Assembly: GCA_943369355.1 (NCBI GenBank)
Contig: CALRMX020000001.1
Coordinates: 186,001 to 250,000 of the forward strand
Source: UBA7662 sp943369355
Lineage (GTDB): Bacteria > Bacteroidota > Bacteroidia > UBA7662
DNA: 64,000 nt
Reading direction: 5' to 3'
The position numbers were made by a program, and so were the translations under genes. A model generated the notes under the pieces. That model was not told the DNA's origin, ran no database searches, and saw nothing but the letters and a program-made list of their open reading frames with translations. Every line of letters begins with the position of its first letter. The stretch's first letter is position 1. This document shows, one piece after another, positions 8,271 to 16,934 of the stretch.

Positions 8271-9118
8271 CAAAATTGAAGGAGTAAAATCAAACTCACG
8301 ATTGCTAAAAGTAGCCCTATGCCTTGTGCTTTTTCCAGCTTTTCGTGCAATAGGAAAAATGCCAAAGTAGTACTGAGTAGGATAGTGGTTAAATTATTGA
8401 GAGGAAAGAGGGTAGAACTTTGAATAGACTTTAAAGCTTGCATCAGCGCAAACACCGACATGAAATTAAAACCGCCCAGCATGATACCTGCAGCTAAGCT
8501 TTTTGGATGAACCTTATCGATTTTCTTATGGTGTGCATACCACAGCTCAATGGCTCCTATGGCAGCCGAGGTTCCGAATAGCAGTACTAAAAATGCAGCT
8601 TGCTGATTGGATTGTAATAGATTCTTTTGCGTGTAGGCCAGTAAGATGTCGGCCAATCCTGATCCAAGAAAGATGGTTAAAGGAAGCAAATACGCTCGAA
8701 CTCCGTAGGATGCCTGAGACTTACGTCGACTGCTCAAAATCACCGCAGGAATTGCTAAACCTATCGCTAATAACTTCAAAGTACTACCAGATTCTTGCAG
8801 AAAGTATAAACCGAATACTACTGGCAGAATCATTGAAACTTTAGCTGCGGTAACAGTTGCAGCGATTCCAATCCTTTGGCTTGATCTTCCGATAAGCCAG
8901 AAAAGTAAAATGTAAATCAGGCCTATTAGCGAGGCTATAGGTAAGGCGTTGAATACGCTTGTTATATCTTGATTTGGTGCAAAGGAGATGCCCAATACCA
9001 CGCATACAAAGTAATTTGCAACTATAGCTTGGAACGTTCGAATGCCAAATCGATCGAACCACTTGAATAACAAAAAATTTATGGCGGAGCTTCCCGCACT
9101 TAACCAAAACCAAATCAT
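8270..9118 (-). CDS. EamA/DMT-superfamily transporter
   Basis: A 282-residue protein made of about ten hydrophobic segments, the two-times-five-helix pattern of the drug/metabolite transporter superfamily; the C-terminal half shows ...SSTLFPLNNLTTILLSTTLAF, typical of EamA repeats. Substrate unknown. It overlaps ribD by 4 nt (ATGA) and yigZ by 1 nt. The coupling to ribD makes riboflavin-pathway compounds one possibility, but this is speculation. Confidence 0.8.
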   Translation of the reverse strand: MIWFWLSAGSSAINFLLFKWFDRFGIRTFQAIVANYFVCVVLGISFAPNQDITSVFNALPIASLIGLIYILLFWLIGRSSQRIGIAATVTAAKVSMILPVVFGLYFLQESGSTLKLLAIGLAIPAVILSSRRKSQASYGVRAYLLPLTIFLGSGLADILLAYTQKNLLQSNQQAAFLVLLFGTSAAIGAIELWYAHHKKIDKVHPKSLAAGIMLGGFNFMSVFALMQALKSIQSSTLFPLNNLTTILLSTTLAFFLLHEKLEKAQGIGLLLAIVSLILLLQF

Positions 9119-10155
9119 TGATTTTGATTATTGAAAGCGATGAATATTTCATCTCCTCCAAGTTGTGTATCTAATTTCTCTAAGGGCAAGTCGTAAACAG
9201 GGGCTTTAATCCCCTTTCCAATAGTTTTGGCTGATCGGATCACCCGTATTTCATCCCAAATGCCAAGTCGGTGAAATACGTTTAACGTTTTATTTCCGCC
9301 TTCGACGAGTATGCTATTTATATTTCTATTTAATATATCCTCAAGATATTTTGGTAACTTATTGGGATCATCGAAGTTTAAAATCAACTGAGGTAAATCT
9401 ACCTGTGGTACTATTCCAGGTGTAAGTAGAAGTGTAGATTCAGAAGTTTCAAAAACGTTGTAGCTCAACTTAATTGTATTCTGAGTACTCAGAACCATTC
9501 GAATCGGATTTCTTCCCGGGTGTTTGCGCGTAGTAAGACGTGGATTATCTGTCATTATCGTGCCGTATCCTACTAAAATGGCATCCTCTTCGTGACGCCA
9601 CCGGTGTACCAAGGATGTGCTTAAACTGCTGCTAATTGCAATTGGATGTCCATTTTCTGAAGCTATAAAACCGTCTCGGGTTTCCGCCCACTTGAGAATT
9701 ATGTACGGTCGTTTTTTTTCTACTTTACTAAAAAAACGTCGGTTTTGCCACCGTGCTTCCTTTTCGAGAACACCAATAGTAACCTTTATTCCTGCATTTT
9801 GTAGGATTTCAATTCCTTTTCCAGCTACTTGAGGAAAAGGGTCTTTTTGAGCTATAACTACACGTTTTATTTTTTTGTCCACAAGTAAGTTGGCGCAAGG
9901 CGGTGTTTTGCCGAAATGTGCGCAAGGTTCGAGGGTTACATAAACGGTTGATTCTGGTATTAATTCGGTTTGCGTTACGCTACGGATGGCATTAACTTCA
10001 GCATGCGGCCCACCGTATTTTTGATGCCATCCTTCACCGATGATTTTATTGTTGTGCACAATAACGCAGCCAACCACAGGATTAGGAGAACAGAACCCCA
10101 AACCTCTGTCTGCAAGTTCTAGTGCTCTCCGCATAAATTTTTCGTCACTAAGCAC
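9115..10155 (-). CDS. ribD: Riboflavin deaminase/reductase RibD
   Basis: A 346-residue bifunctional enzyme. The N-terminal deaminase domain has the zinc ligands in HAE (His51, Glu53 catalytic) and PCAHFGKTPPCA (Cys78, Cys87); the C-terminal reductase domain shows ILKWAETRDGFI and a late VEGG. It converts diaminohydroxyphosphoribosyl-pyrimidine to the reduced ribityl intermediate of riboflavin synthesis. I place the start at a GTG (10155), giving (M)LSDEKFMRRALELA, the family beginning. An upstream ATG at 10209 would run through the promoter and across the prmC start. A -7 box ends exactly 4 nt before this GTG. Confidence 0.9.
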   Translation of the reverse strand: MLSDEKFMRRALELADRGLGFCSPNPVVGCVIVHNNKIIGEGWHQKYGGPHAEVNAIRSVTQTELIPESTVYVTLEPCAHFGKTPPCANLLVDKKIKRVVIAQKDPFPQVAGKGIEILQNAGIKVTIGVLEKEARWQNRRFFSKVEKKRPYIILKWAETRDGFIASENGHPIAISSSLSTSLVHRWRHEEDAILVGYGTIMTDNPRLTTRKHPGRNPIRMVLSTQNTIKLSYNVFETSESTLLLTPGIVPQVDLPQLILNFDDPNKLPKYLEDILNRNINSILVEGGNKTLNVFHRLGIWDEIRVIRSAKTIGKGIKAPVYDLPLEKLDTQLGGDEIFIAFNNQNQ

Positions 10156-10158
10156 GTG

Positions 10159-10179
10159 GTAAAAATAGGCTATTTTTAC
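10159..10179. promoter_or_regulatory. Mirror-symmetric divergent promoter of ribD and prmC
   Basis: A perfect 21-bp inverted repeat: GTAAAAATAG, one central G, then CTATTTTTAC. Each arm carries TATTTTTA, one mismatch from the TAnnTTTG -7 box, on opposite strands (10160-10167 for ribD, 10171-10178 for prmC). Each box ends exactly 4 nt before the start codon of its gene, GTG for ribD and ATG for prmC. Both messages are therefore predicted to be leaderless, and the two polymerases could not bind at once. Confidence 0.55.
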
Positions 10180-10182
10180 ACT

Positions 10183-11007
10183 ATGACACGAATGCAGCTT
10201 CGAAAGCAATTCATTGCTCGTTTATCAGCTCTTTATTCTGCTGGCGAATTAGCAGCTTTGTTTTCAAATTGGTCGGAGAGTAGGTTGGGTTTAAGATTGC
10301 AGGAATGGATTTTTGAACCTGAAATGAACGTTAACCAAGAATGGATTCATGTATTCGAACACGATATCCATAGACTTGAAAAAGGTGAGCCCATTCAATA
10401 TGTACTTAATGAGGCTTGGTTTGGTGGCCGAAAGTATTATGTTGATAATCGCGTTTTAATTCCACGACCTGAAACTGAAGAATTGATTCAGTGGATATTA
10501 GCGTCGCATGGCGAGCCCACCAAGAGCATACTTGACCTAGGGACTGGTAGCGGCATAATTCCGATAAGCATAAAGCAAAAACGCCCAACATGGAATGTGG
10601 TGGCCTTGGATATTAGTGCAGGAGCTCTGGAAGTAGCACAGAAGAATGCCTTAGAAGCGGAAGTAGATGTAATCTTCTACCAAGCCGATATGTTCGAGGA
10701 TTGGCCTAGCGAACCCAATATAGTTGTTAGTAATCCTCCTTACATACCACCTCAACTGGCTTGTACACTGTCGCAGAATGTACTAGACTATGAACCATCC
10801 CTTGCGCTGTTTTCTTCCGTAGATGATGGCCTCGACTTTTACAGAGCCATTGCCAATCAATTTAGGAAGAAGGAAAACATTGCTGAAGTTTATCTAGAAT
10901 TGAATAATGAAAAAGCCTTGGAAACCAAGGCTTTATTTAATGGGTTTACGGTCGAAATCAAGCTTGATGTAAACGGCCATCAGCGGATGATGAAAGTTAT
11001 CCGTTAA
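10183..11007 (+). CDS. prmC: Peptide chain release factor N5-glutamine methyltransferase PrmC
   Basis: A 274-residue Rossmann methyltransferase. Seen: the SAM-binding ILDLGTGSGIIPI and the catalytic NPPY in VVSNPPYIPPQL. It methylates the glutamine of the GGQ motif in RF1 and RF2. The ATG at 10183 (MTRMQLRKQF) is preferred to a GTG at 10156 that would lie inside the promoter. Its last 11 nt overlap the convergent fabD gene. Confidence 0.93.
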   Translation: MTRMQLRKQFIARLSALYSAGELAALFSNWSESRLGLRLQEWIFEPEMNVNQEWIHVFEHDIHRLEKGEPIQYVLNEAWFGGRKYYVDNRVLIPRPETEELIQWILASHGEPTKSILDLGTGSGIIPISIKQKRPTWNVVALDISAGALEVAQKNALEAEVDVIFYQADMFEDWPSEPNIVVSNPPYIPPQLACTLSQNVLDYEPSLALFSSVDDGLDFYRAIANQFRKKENIAEVYLELNNEKALETKALFNGFTVEIKLDVNGHQRMMKVIR

Positions 11008-11887
11008 ATACTGCGCTCTCGGTTGGTATTTGCCGGTTTACTTTTTTTACTAATCCTTGAAGTACTTTGCCCGGGCCTACTTCTGTAAAATGGGCTGCGC
11101 CATCATTGAGCATTTGTTGAACGGATTGGGTCCATCTGACTGCACCAGTCAGTTGATTGATTAGGTTGGCTTGGATTTCGCTTGCATTTGTAACCGGCAT
11201 GGCCACCACATTTTGGTAAATCGGACAGCTGGGCTCCTTAAAACTAGTGGCGCGAATAGCAGCTTCCAGTTCTTTTTTGGCAGGTTCCATCAGCGGCGAA
11301 TGAAATGCTCCACCAACTGCTAGTACGACTGTTTTTAAAGCTCCCGCCTCATTCATTTTCTCACAAGCAAGATTTACCCCACTTACAGTACCAGAAATGA
11401 CTAACTGGCCAGGGCAGTTGTAATTTGCTGGCACAACTATGTCGTTGGTAATTGATTGACAAATCTCTTCTACTTTTTCGTCGGCTAATCCCAGTATCGC
11501 TGCCATAGTACTTGGCTGAAGTTCGCAAGCGGCTTGCATCGCTAATGCACGTTTACTCACCAAGATTAATCCGTCTTCGAAACTCAATGTTCCAGTCGCC
11601 ACCAAAGCTGAAAATTCACCGAGTGAGTGTCCGGCAGCCATTTCTGGTTGAAAGGCATCGCCCAAAAGATGAGCAAGTATTACTGAGTGTAAAAATATGG
11701 CTGGTTGAGTTACTTTGGTTTGCCGCAGCTCATCTTCGCTACCTTCAAACATGATGTCAGTAATCCTGAAGCCAAGTATCTCATTTGCTTTTTCAAAAAG
11801 TGCCTTAGCTGCAGGGGATGATTCATATAAATCTTTTCCCATGCCAGGAAATTGGGCGCCTTGTCCTGGAAAAACGTATGCTTTCAT
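10997..11887 (-). CDS. fabD: Malonyl-CoA:ACP transacylase FabD
   Basis: A 296-residue acyltransferase of normal length. Seen: FPGQGAQFPGMG near the N-terminus, the nucleophile serine in GHSLGEFSALV and the partner histidine in GGAFHSPLM. It loads malonyl groups on acyl carrier protein for fatty acid synthesis. It lies 12 nt downstream of the queD-like gene in the same direction and is probably read from the same promoter. No other fab gene is in the window. Confidence 0.95.
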   Translation of the reverse strand: MKAYVFPGQGAQFPGMGKDLYESSPAAKALFEKANEILGFRITDIMFEGSEDELRQTKVTQPAIFLHSVILAHLLGDAFQPEMAAGHSLGEFSALVATGTLSFEDGLILVSKRALAMQAACELQPSTMAAILGLADEKVEEICQSITNDIVVPANYNCPGQLVISGTVSGVNLACEKMNEAGALKTVVLAVGGAFHSPLMEPAKKELEAAIRATSFKEPSCPIYQNVVAMPVTNASEIQANLINQLTGAVRWTQSVQQMLNDGAAHFTEVGPGKVLQGLVKKVNRQIPTESAVFNG

Positions 11888-11899
11888 AAGTTGAATCGA

Positions 11900-12322
11900 T
11901 TAGATGTTTGAATTGCCGTAATATTCTACAAAATTTCGCTCCGTTTCGTAGAGTTTAATGCAATGCAGTTTACAATTGGCTGAATTTAAGCGTGGCTCTA
12001 GTTGTTCCCAAATGGCAATGGCTAAATTTTCGGTTGAGGCCATTTTACCGAGCATAAAATCAACATCAAGATTGAGGTTTTTATGGTCAAGTTTTTCTGT
12101 GACGTGCTCTTGAATAAGTTTGCTCAACTTTTTGAGATCGATGATAAAGCCAGTTTCTGGGTCAGGTATTCCTTTTACTGTTACGTATAAATCAAAATTG
12201 TGACCATGCCAATTGTGGTTGGCACACTTCCCGAAAACCTCCTCATTTTTCGCTTCGGTCCAATTAGGATTATAAAGCTTATGGGCGGCATTGAAATGTT
12301 CTTTTCGGGTAAGATAAATCAT
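11900..12322 (-). CDS. queD: 6-carboxy/6-pyruvoyl-tetrahydropterin synthase family protein (QueD-like)
   Basis: A 140-residue protein. Zinc-binding histidines are visible as FNAAH (His14) and HGH (His39, His41), with the catalytic Cys33 in FGKCANHNWHGHN and a C-terminal YETERNFVEYYG. The family makes 6-carboxytetrahydropterin from dihydroneopterin triphosphate in queuosine/7-deazaguanine synthesis; 6-pyruvoyl-tetrahydropterin synthases share the fold. No other queuosine gene is present, so the exact activity is inferred. A strong -7 box and a palindrome lie just upstream. Confidence 0.85.
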   Translation of the reverse strand: MIYLTRKEHFNAAHKLYNPNWTEAKNEEVFGKCANHNWHGHNFDLYVTVKGIPDPETGFIIDLKKLSKLIQEHVTEKLDHKNLNLDVDFMLGKMASTENLAIAIWEQLEPRLNSANCKLHCIKLYETERNFVEYYGNSNI

Positions 12323-12328
12323 ATAATC

Positions 12329-12347
12329 TATTTGCGACGCAAATATA
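12329..12347 (-). promoter_or_regulatory. Promoter and palindrome upstream of queD-fabD
   Basis: On the minus strand TATATTTG (12347 to 12340) is a perfect TAnnTTTG box; a TTG lies 19 nt upstream of it (12369-12367). Overlapping it is a perfect 17-bp palindrome, TATTTGCG-A-CGCAAATA (12329-12345), between the box and the start codon. The palindrome covers the expected transcription start and could be an operator; this is inference. Confidence 0.55.
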
Positions 12348-12365
12348 CACAGCAGGCGTTAATGC

Positions 12366-14243
12366 TCAATTGGGTTTATTTGCAGCCTTTCTAAGCGGTT
12401 CGGCATCCCAAGCATGATCATCTTTAGCGGCCGAAACAGCTCGATCGGCCTTCAAGAGTCTTTCTTGTAGTTGAATTTTTTCACGTACTTCAGAAATATA
12501 CTGATTGCGATTATGTCGGGTTTTTTTAAGTTCAAGCATGGCTTCTTCATCGTACTTGATAAAGTTCCGTCCACTTCGTGATGCCGAATAGGCTCGGTGA
12601 CCTAATGTTTGCAGCACTTCAACACCTAAGCGCACCGAAGTGTCTAAGGTTTCTCGGTATACCTTGTCCACTTCTAAATCCATGAGCTCCATGGCATCGT
12701 AGCGGTTTTGTGCCCGGATGAATAATTTAATATGCGGGAAGTGTTTTTTAATGGTTTCTACCAATTGATAGTTTGCTTCTGGTGAATCGATAGCTGAAAT
12801 CAAGATTTTAGCTTCATGCGCTCCTGCAGCTTCTAACAAATCTACACGTGACGCATCGCCATAATACACCTTAAAGCCCATTTTTCTTAATAATTCTACT
12901 TGATCACTATCATGATCGAGGTAAACGGCATCCACTCCATTTGCGCGGAGAAACCTACCGATGGTACTGCCAAAATGACCAAAACCGGCAATGATTATAG
13001 GGTGCTTTTCATCTATGTCGTCAAAAGCTTTTTCCTCGCTTTTAACCCGTTTTGAAAGACCTGGCAATAGCCATTTTTCATTAACGAGCATCAGAATGGG
13101 GGTAATGGCCATGCTCACTGCCGTTAGCGCCATACCTAGACTCTGTTCTTTTGGGTTCAGTAGCTGTAGTTGGGCCATGAATGAAAGTAAAACAAAGGCA
13201 AATTCGCCAATTTGACTCATGCCAATGGTGTACATGAGATTCTGATCACTACGTAACCGGAAAATGGTGGCGGTTGTCCATAAAACAGCCGATTTGATGA
13301 GCATAATCACCAAGAGGAGTGTTAAAAATATACCTGGCTCATGTCCGAGCAAGGGTAAGTTGATGGTAGCACCTACTGAAAGAAAGAACAAACCCAATAG
13401 CAACCCTTTAAATGGCCCCAGGTCGCTTTCCAGCTCATGCCGATACTCGCTGTTGGCGAGCACCATCCCAGCAAGAAAAGTACCTAATGCCGGACTTAGA
13501 CCGACTAGCTCCATTAAAAAGGCAGTGGATACCACCAACAACAAAGCTGTAGCTGAAAACAGCTCTCTTAATCTAGTTTTAGCCACTTCACGGAGTATGG
13601 GCCCAACTATCCATTTTCCTGCTACCACTACCAGAATAATCGCTGAAAAGGCAATTAGTGTATTGGCCCATGCTGGTATGGTTTCGGGAAGTAATTGATG
13701 CTCGTTGGCAGGCTGATGAAAGCGAGCAGTGGCCAGTAATGGAAGTAAAGCCAGAATGGGAATAACAGCAATGTCTTGGAACAATAGCGTTGCAAATGAA
13801 AGCTGTCCACCGCTGCTCTTTAGTGTGTTTTTTTCCTTCAGACTCTGAAGAACTATGGCTGTTGACGACAAGCTAACGGCCAACCCAGCTGCAAAGGCAC
13901 TGTTGATGCTGATTCCAATTACCCAAAAGCTGCTCGCAGCCAGAACCGTAGTAAGTAACATTTGAATGAGTCCCGAACCCACCACCAAACGCCGCATTCT
14001 CCAAAATTTTCCTGGATCAAGTTCTAGACCAATTAAAAAGAGCATCATAACGACCCCGAATTCGGCAAAATGCATCAAATCTTCGCCTTCATGGCCTACA
14101 AATCCGAGCATATAAGGACCAATTAGTACACCAGCTAACAAGTAACCAAGCACTGAACTCATGCCTAGTCGTTTGGCAAGTGGGACACATATAACAGCAG
14201 CGGTAAGGAAGATTATAGCTTGGAAAAGGAAACTACCCGTCAT
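12366..14243 (-). CDS. KefB/KefC-type monovalent cation:proton antiporter (CPA2) with TrkA-N domain
   Basis: A 625-residue protein. About twelve membrane segments fill residues 1-385, with GLELDPGKFW and FLAGMVLANSEYRHEL, typical of the CPA2/KefC exchanger domain. From about residue 408 a TrkA-N/RCK Rossmann domain begins with IIAGFGHFGSTIGRFL and continues with YGDASRVDLLEAAGA. Family members expel potassium in a glutathione- or thiol-gated way during electrophile stress. Its start is only 3 nt past the kefG stop. bshB1 at 56.8 kb suggests that bacillithiol, not glutathione, may be the thiol in this cell (inference). Confidence 0.9.
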   Translation of the reverse strand: MTGSFLFQAIIFLTAAVICVPLAKRLGMSSVLGYLLAGVLIGPYMLGFVGHEGEDLMHFAEFGVVMMLFLIGLELDPGKFWRMRRLVVGSGLIQMLLTTVLAASSFWVIGISINSAFAAGLAVSLSSTAIVLQSLKEKNTLKSSGGQLSFATLLFQDIAVIPILALLPLLATARFHQPANEHQLLPETIPAWANTLIAFSAIILVVVAGKWIVGPILREVAKTRLRELFSATALLLVVSTAFLMELVGLSPALGTFLAGMVLANSEYRHELESDLGPFKGLLLGLFFLSVGATINLPLLGHEPGIFLTLLLVIMLIKSAVLWTTATIFRLRSDQNLMYTIGMSQIGEFAFVLLSFMAQLQLLNPKEQSLGMALTAVSMAITPILMLVNEKWLLPGLSKRVKSEEKAFDDIDEKHPIIIAGFGHFGSTIGRFLRANGVDAVYLDHDSDQVELLRKMGFKVYYGDASRVDLLEAAGAHEAKILISAIDSPEANYQLVETIKKHFPHIKLFIRAQNRYDAMELMDLEVDKVYRETLDTSVRLGVEVLQTLGHRAYSASRSGRNFIKYDEEAMLELKKTRHNRNQYISEVREKIQLQERLLKADRAVSAAKDDHAWDAEPLRKAANKPN

Positions 14244-14246
14244 AGT

Positions 14247-14852
14247 TTATGAGTTTATCTGGTTTAACTGGTCGTTTATATTACCGTAACCAGAGTTCAG
14301 TAGCCCTAAAAAGTCATGGCCTTGCAGCATCAATTTTAGTAAAAGGTTGTATTCTTTCGCTGCTTTTTGTCGCTGATCTTCTGTAAGTCGGTGGGTTCCT
14401 TGTACCAAAAAAGGAGGGAGCCAAAGGCCATGACAGAGTTTAACTGTTTGTTCAAATGGTCTCAAAAACTCATTGATTGTAAATTTATTACGTCCATTTA
14501 TATCATATGCATCTTGTCCACCTCCGGTACTAATTGCTTGTATGAAATATTTGTCTTTCAATGCAAAACCGCCACTTCCATAAGCCCAGCCAAATTCTAG
14601 CACCATATCGAGATATTGCTTTAGCAAAGGAGGGCAACTATACCAGTAAAATGGATGCTGCCAAACGATGAAATCAGCATGGGATAGCCTTTGCTTTTCA
14701 GTTGGTATGTCTATATTAAAATCGGGGTATAACTCGTACAAATCCACAAACACCAGATTTTCTGTTTGGGGGATTGCAGCCACCAATGATTTGTGAATTA
14801 GGCTGTCTTCATACCTAGGGTGAGCAAAGACTATCAATACTTTTTTCGGCAT
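14247..14852 (-). CDS. kefG: KefG/KefF-like NAD(P)H oxidoreductase (flavodoxin fold)
   Basis: A 201-residue flavodoxin-like quinone reductase. Seen: VLIVFAHPRYEDS at the N-terminus, the FMN-site WQHPFYWYSCPPLLKQYLD and ISTGGGQDAY. Proteins of this type are ancillary subunits that activate KefB/KefC potassium efflux and reduce quinones. It is directly upstream of the antiporter gene, which supports the pairing. A TATATTTA box ends 3 nt before the ATG. Confidence 0.87.
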   Translation of the reverse strand: MPKKVLIVFAHPRYEDSLIHKSLVAAIPQTENLVFVDLYELYPDFNIDIPTEKQRLSHADFIVWQHPFYWYSCPPLLKQYLDMVLEFGWAYGSGGFALKDKYFIQAISTGGGQDAYDINGRNKFTINEFLRPFEQTVKLCHGLWLPPFLVQGTHRLTEDQRQKAAKEYNLLLKLMLQGHDFLGLLNSGYGNINDQLNQINS

Positions 14853-14855
14853 CGC

Positions 14856-14863
14856 TAAATATA
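14856..14863 (-). promoter_or_regulatory. Putative leaderless promoter of kefG
   Basis: Minus strand TATATTTA, one mismatch from TAnnTTTG, ends 3 nt before the ATG (TATATTTAGCGATG). A TTG at 14887-14885 lies 21 nt upstream of the box, the right distance for a -33 element. Confidence 0.5.
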
Positions 14864-14879
14864 CCGATTCAAGGAAGTA

Positions 14880-16799
14880 CTAAGCAATAGGGATGTGAAT
14901 ATCGATAGTGGCCCCATGCTCGGGCTGACTGTCGATGGAAAAACTACCTCCTACGGATCGAATGCGTAATTCCATGTTCTTAATGCCTATTCCGGTAAAG
15001 TTTTCGATCTGAAATCCACATCCATTGTCTTCAATGATGAGGCTAATCTCTTCGGGATGTCGGATGAGTTGAATATTTACACTGCTTGCTTGAGAATGTT
15101 TTAGAATATTACTCACAGCCTCTTGTAAAACCCGATAAATGGCCAGTTCAATATTGTGTTCGAGCCTTTCTTTGAGCCCTATCACTTCGAAGTGAATTTT
15201 GAGGTTTTCGTTTCCTAATCGACTTAAAAAATCTCGAGCTGCTGTTGCTAATCCCATCCTCAAAAGCGAATTGGGCAGCATTTGATGGGATAAGTTCCGT
15301 GTTTCTTGTGCTGCTTGCGCAGTAAGCTCCATTAACTCTTCAAGTTTTTCAGTTAGCCAACCACTATTGCCGTTGGCCAACAAACCCAGTTTTAATCTTA
15401 AGGCAGCTAGTTGTTGTCCTAAGCCATCGTGCAATTCTCTCCCAATTCTATTTCTCTCGTTTTCTTCTGCTTCTAATACGGCAAGATGTTGTTCTTTCAA
15501 TTGTGTTTTTTCCAACTCACTTACACGAAGTCGATATCGTATACGAACCAAAATCAAGATTATTGCTAAAAGAACAAAACTACCAGCAAGTAGAGACGTG
15601 ATGATTATTCTACTTTTTTCAAGCTCTTTGGTTTTTATTAGGCTTTTATTCAAAAGACTTTCTTTTTCGGAAAGCAACCTCTTGGCTTTTTCAGCCTCAT
15701 ACTTGGTCTCGGCATCTGCAAGAGCCTCACTCATTTGTTGATTTAAAATGGAATCACTGAGTTCGGTGGCGTGCAACTGAAATTGAAAAGCTAAAGTGTG
15801 GTTGCTGAGTTGAGACTCTACTTTCGCCATATTTTTTAGTATCGCTAATCTTGCATTTTTGTAATCTTGCTCGTAGCTACCTTGTAACGCCTTCAGAAGC
15901 CATTTTTTAGCCACTTTTGGTTTGTCTTGAAGTATGGCACATTCTCCGAGATTAAATTGAGAATTTACTATCCCAACTCCTTGTCCGAGTTTCTCTTTAA
16001 GCTTTAAACTAGTTAAAAAGGCACTTTCTGCCGATGCATAGTCATTCAAAGCCATATAAATGAGGCCCAGATTATTTTCTACAAAAGCAGATCCTTCGTC
16101 GTCGGTTAATTCGGAATAAAGTTTGCCTGCTTCTTTAAATAAACGGATTGCTTTTTGATACTTGCTGGTTTTGTATGCAATAAGACCTAAATCGCTCAGG
16201 GACGAAGCCAAAAGGCTTTTCTTGTTAAGTTTTTTACTGATCTCAACTACTTTTTCAAAACCTTTCTCGGATTGTTCGTAGCGTTCAAGGGAATAATAAA
16301 TACCAGCAATGCCATGTTCTGAGTTTGCAATACCAGAGCTGTCACCAATTTTCTCTCGAATTTCCAAACCTCTAAGATGCATTGATAATGCTGAGTCGTA
16401 TTGAGCAGTATTCTTAAAGACAATTCCAAGATTTGCGTATGTGGCTCCGAGCCGAAGGCTGTCTTTGGCACGAGTTAAATTTTTTATTGCTAACCAATTA
16501 AAATCGATAGCCTCTCTAAAATTTCGATTTTTTTTATGAAAAAGGGCCACAGTAGCATAGGCTCTACCTTGCCATTGAGCGTCTTTTATTCTGGGAATTT
16601 GTTGAAGCAGCTGATTTACAAAACGCAACTTCTCTTCTGAGGTAATTGAGCGGTCATGAACCAGCTCAATTAGTGTTGCCAACTTCGTAGTATCGTTTAG
16701 AGCTGAATTAAGCGCTAATTTTAGACTGTCATTAGCAAATACACATTTACCAAGAATGCATAGCAAAATGAGCAGGGAGGTTTTGAACAAAGAAGGCAT
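14880..16799 (-). CDS. TPR-containing sensor histidine kinase (HisKA_3 / HATPase)
   Basis: A 639-residue protein: signal peptide (about 1-24), tetratricopeptide repeats over about 60-370, one membrane helix near 400-420 (TSLLAGSFVLLAIILIL), a coiled segment, then a NarX/DegS-type dimerisation domain with the phospho-acceptor His457 in GRELHDGLGQQ, and an HATPase with IIEDNGCGF and GIGIKNMELR. The sensor is therefore periplasmic TPR. The ATG at 16799 (MPSLFKTSL) is preferred to a TTG six bases upstream. No LuxR-type response regulator is adjacent, so the partner lies elsewhere. Confidence 0.9.
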   Translation of the reverse strand: MPSLFKTSLLILLCILGKCVFANDSLKLALNSALNDTTKLATLIELVHDRSITSEEKLRFVNQLLQQIPRIKDAQWQGRAYATVALFHKKNRNFREAIDFNWLAIKNLTRAKDSLRLGATYANLGIVFKNTAQYDSALSMHLRGLEIREKIGDSSGIANSEHGIAGIYYSLERYEQSEKGFEKVVEISKKLNKKSLLASSLSDLGLIAYKTSKYQKAIRLFKEAGKLYSELTDDEGSAFVENNLGLIYMALNDYASAESAFLTSLKLKEKLGQGVGIVNSQFNLGECAILQDKPKVAKKWLLKALQGSYEQDYKNARLAILKNMAKVESQLSNHTLAFQFQLHATELSDSILNQQMSEALADAETKYEAEKAKRLLSEKESLLNKSLIKTKELEKSRIIITSLLAGSFVLLAIILILVRIRYRLRVSELEKTQLKEQHLAVLEAEENERNRIGRELHDGLGQQLAALRLKLGLLANGNSGWLTEKLEELMELTAQAAQETRNLSHQMLPNSLLRMGLATAARDFLSRLGNENLKIHFEVIGLKERLEHNIELAIYRVLQEAVSNILKHSQASSVNIQLIRHPEEISLIIEDNGCGFQIENFTGIGIKNMELRIRSVGGSFSIDSQPEHGATIDIHIPIA

Positions 16800-16802
16800 A
16801 GT

Positions 16803-16810
16803 CAAAGCTA
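16803..16810 (-). promoter_or_regulatory. Putative leaderless promoter of the TPR kinase gene
   Basis: Minus strand TAGCTTTG is a perfect TAnnTTTG box and ends 3 nt before the ATG (TAGCTTTGACTATG). No convincing -33 element. Confidence 0.5.
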
Positions 16811-16910
16811 ACTATGACTGTGGTGCCACATATACCCTGAATCACGCAATTAAATGCCTTTAGAAGGGTAACAGATCTGTTTTACACCAACTGAAAGCTT
16901 GAAAATTCCG

Positions 16911-16918
16911 TATTATTG
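16911..16918 (+). promoter_or_regulatory. Possible -7 box for the hldD-kinase-OMP operon
   Basis: TATTATTG, one mismatch from TAnnTTTG, 16 nt before the ATG at 16935. No clear -33 element. Confidence 0.35.
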
Positions 16919-16934
16919 ACGTCAAACCCGATTT

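Noticed and set aside
9617..9832. Plus-strand frame opposite ribD
   Set aside because: Lies entirely inside the conserved ribD coding sequence and has no independent support.
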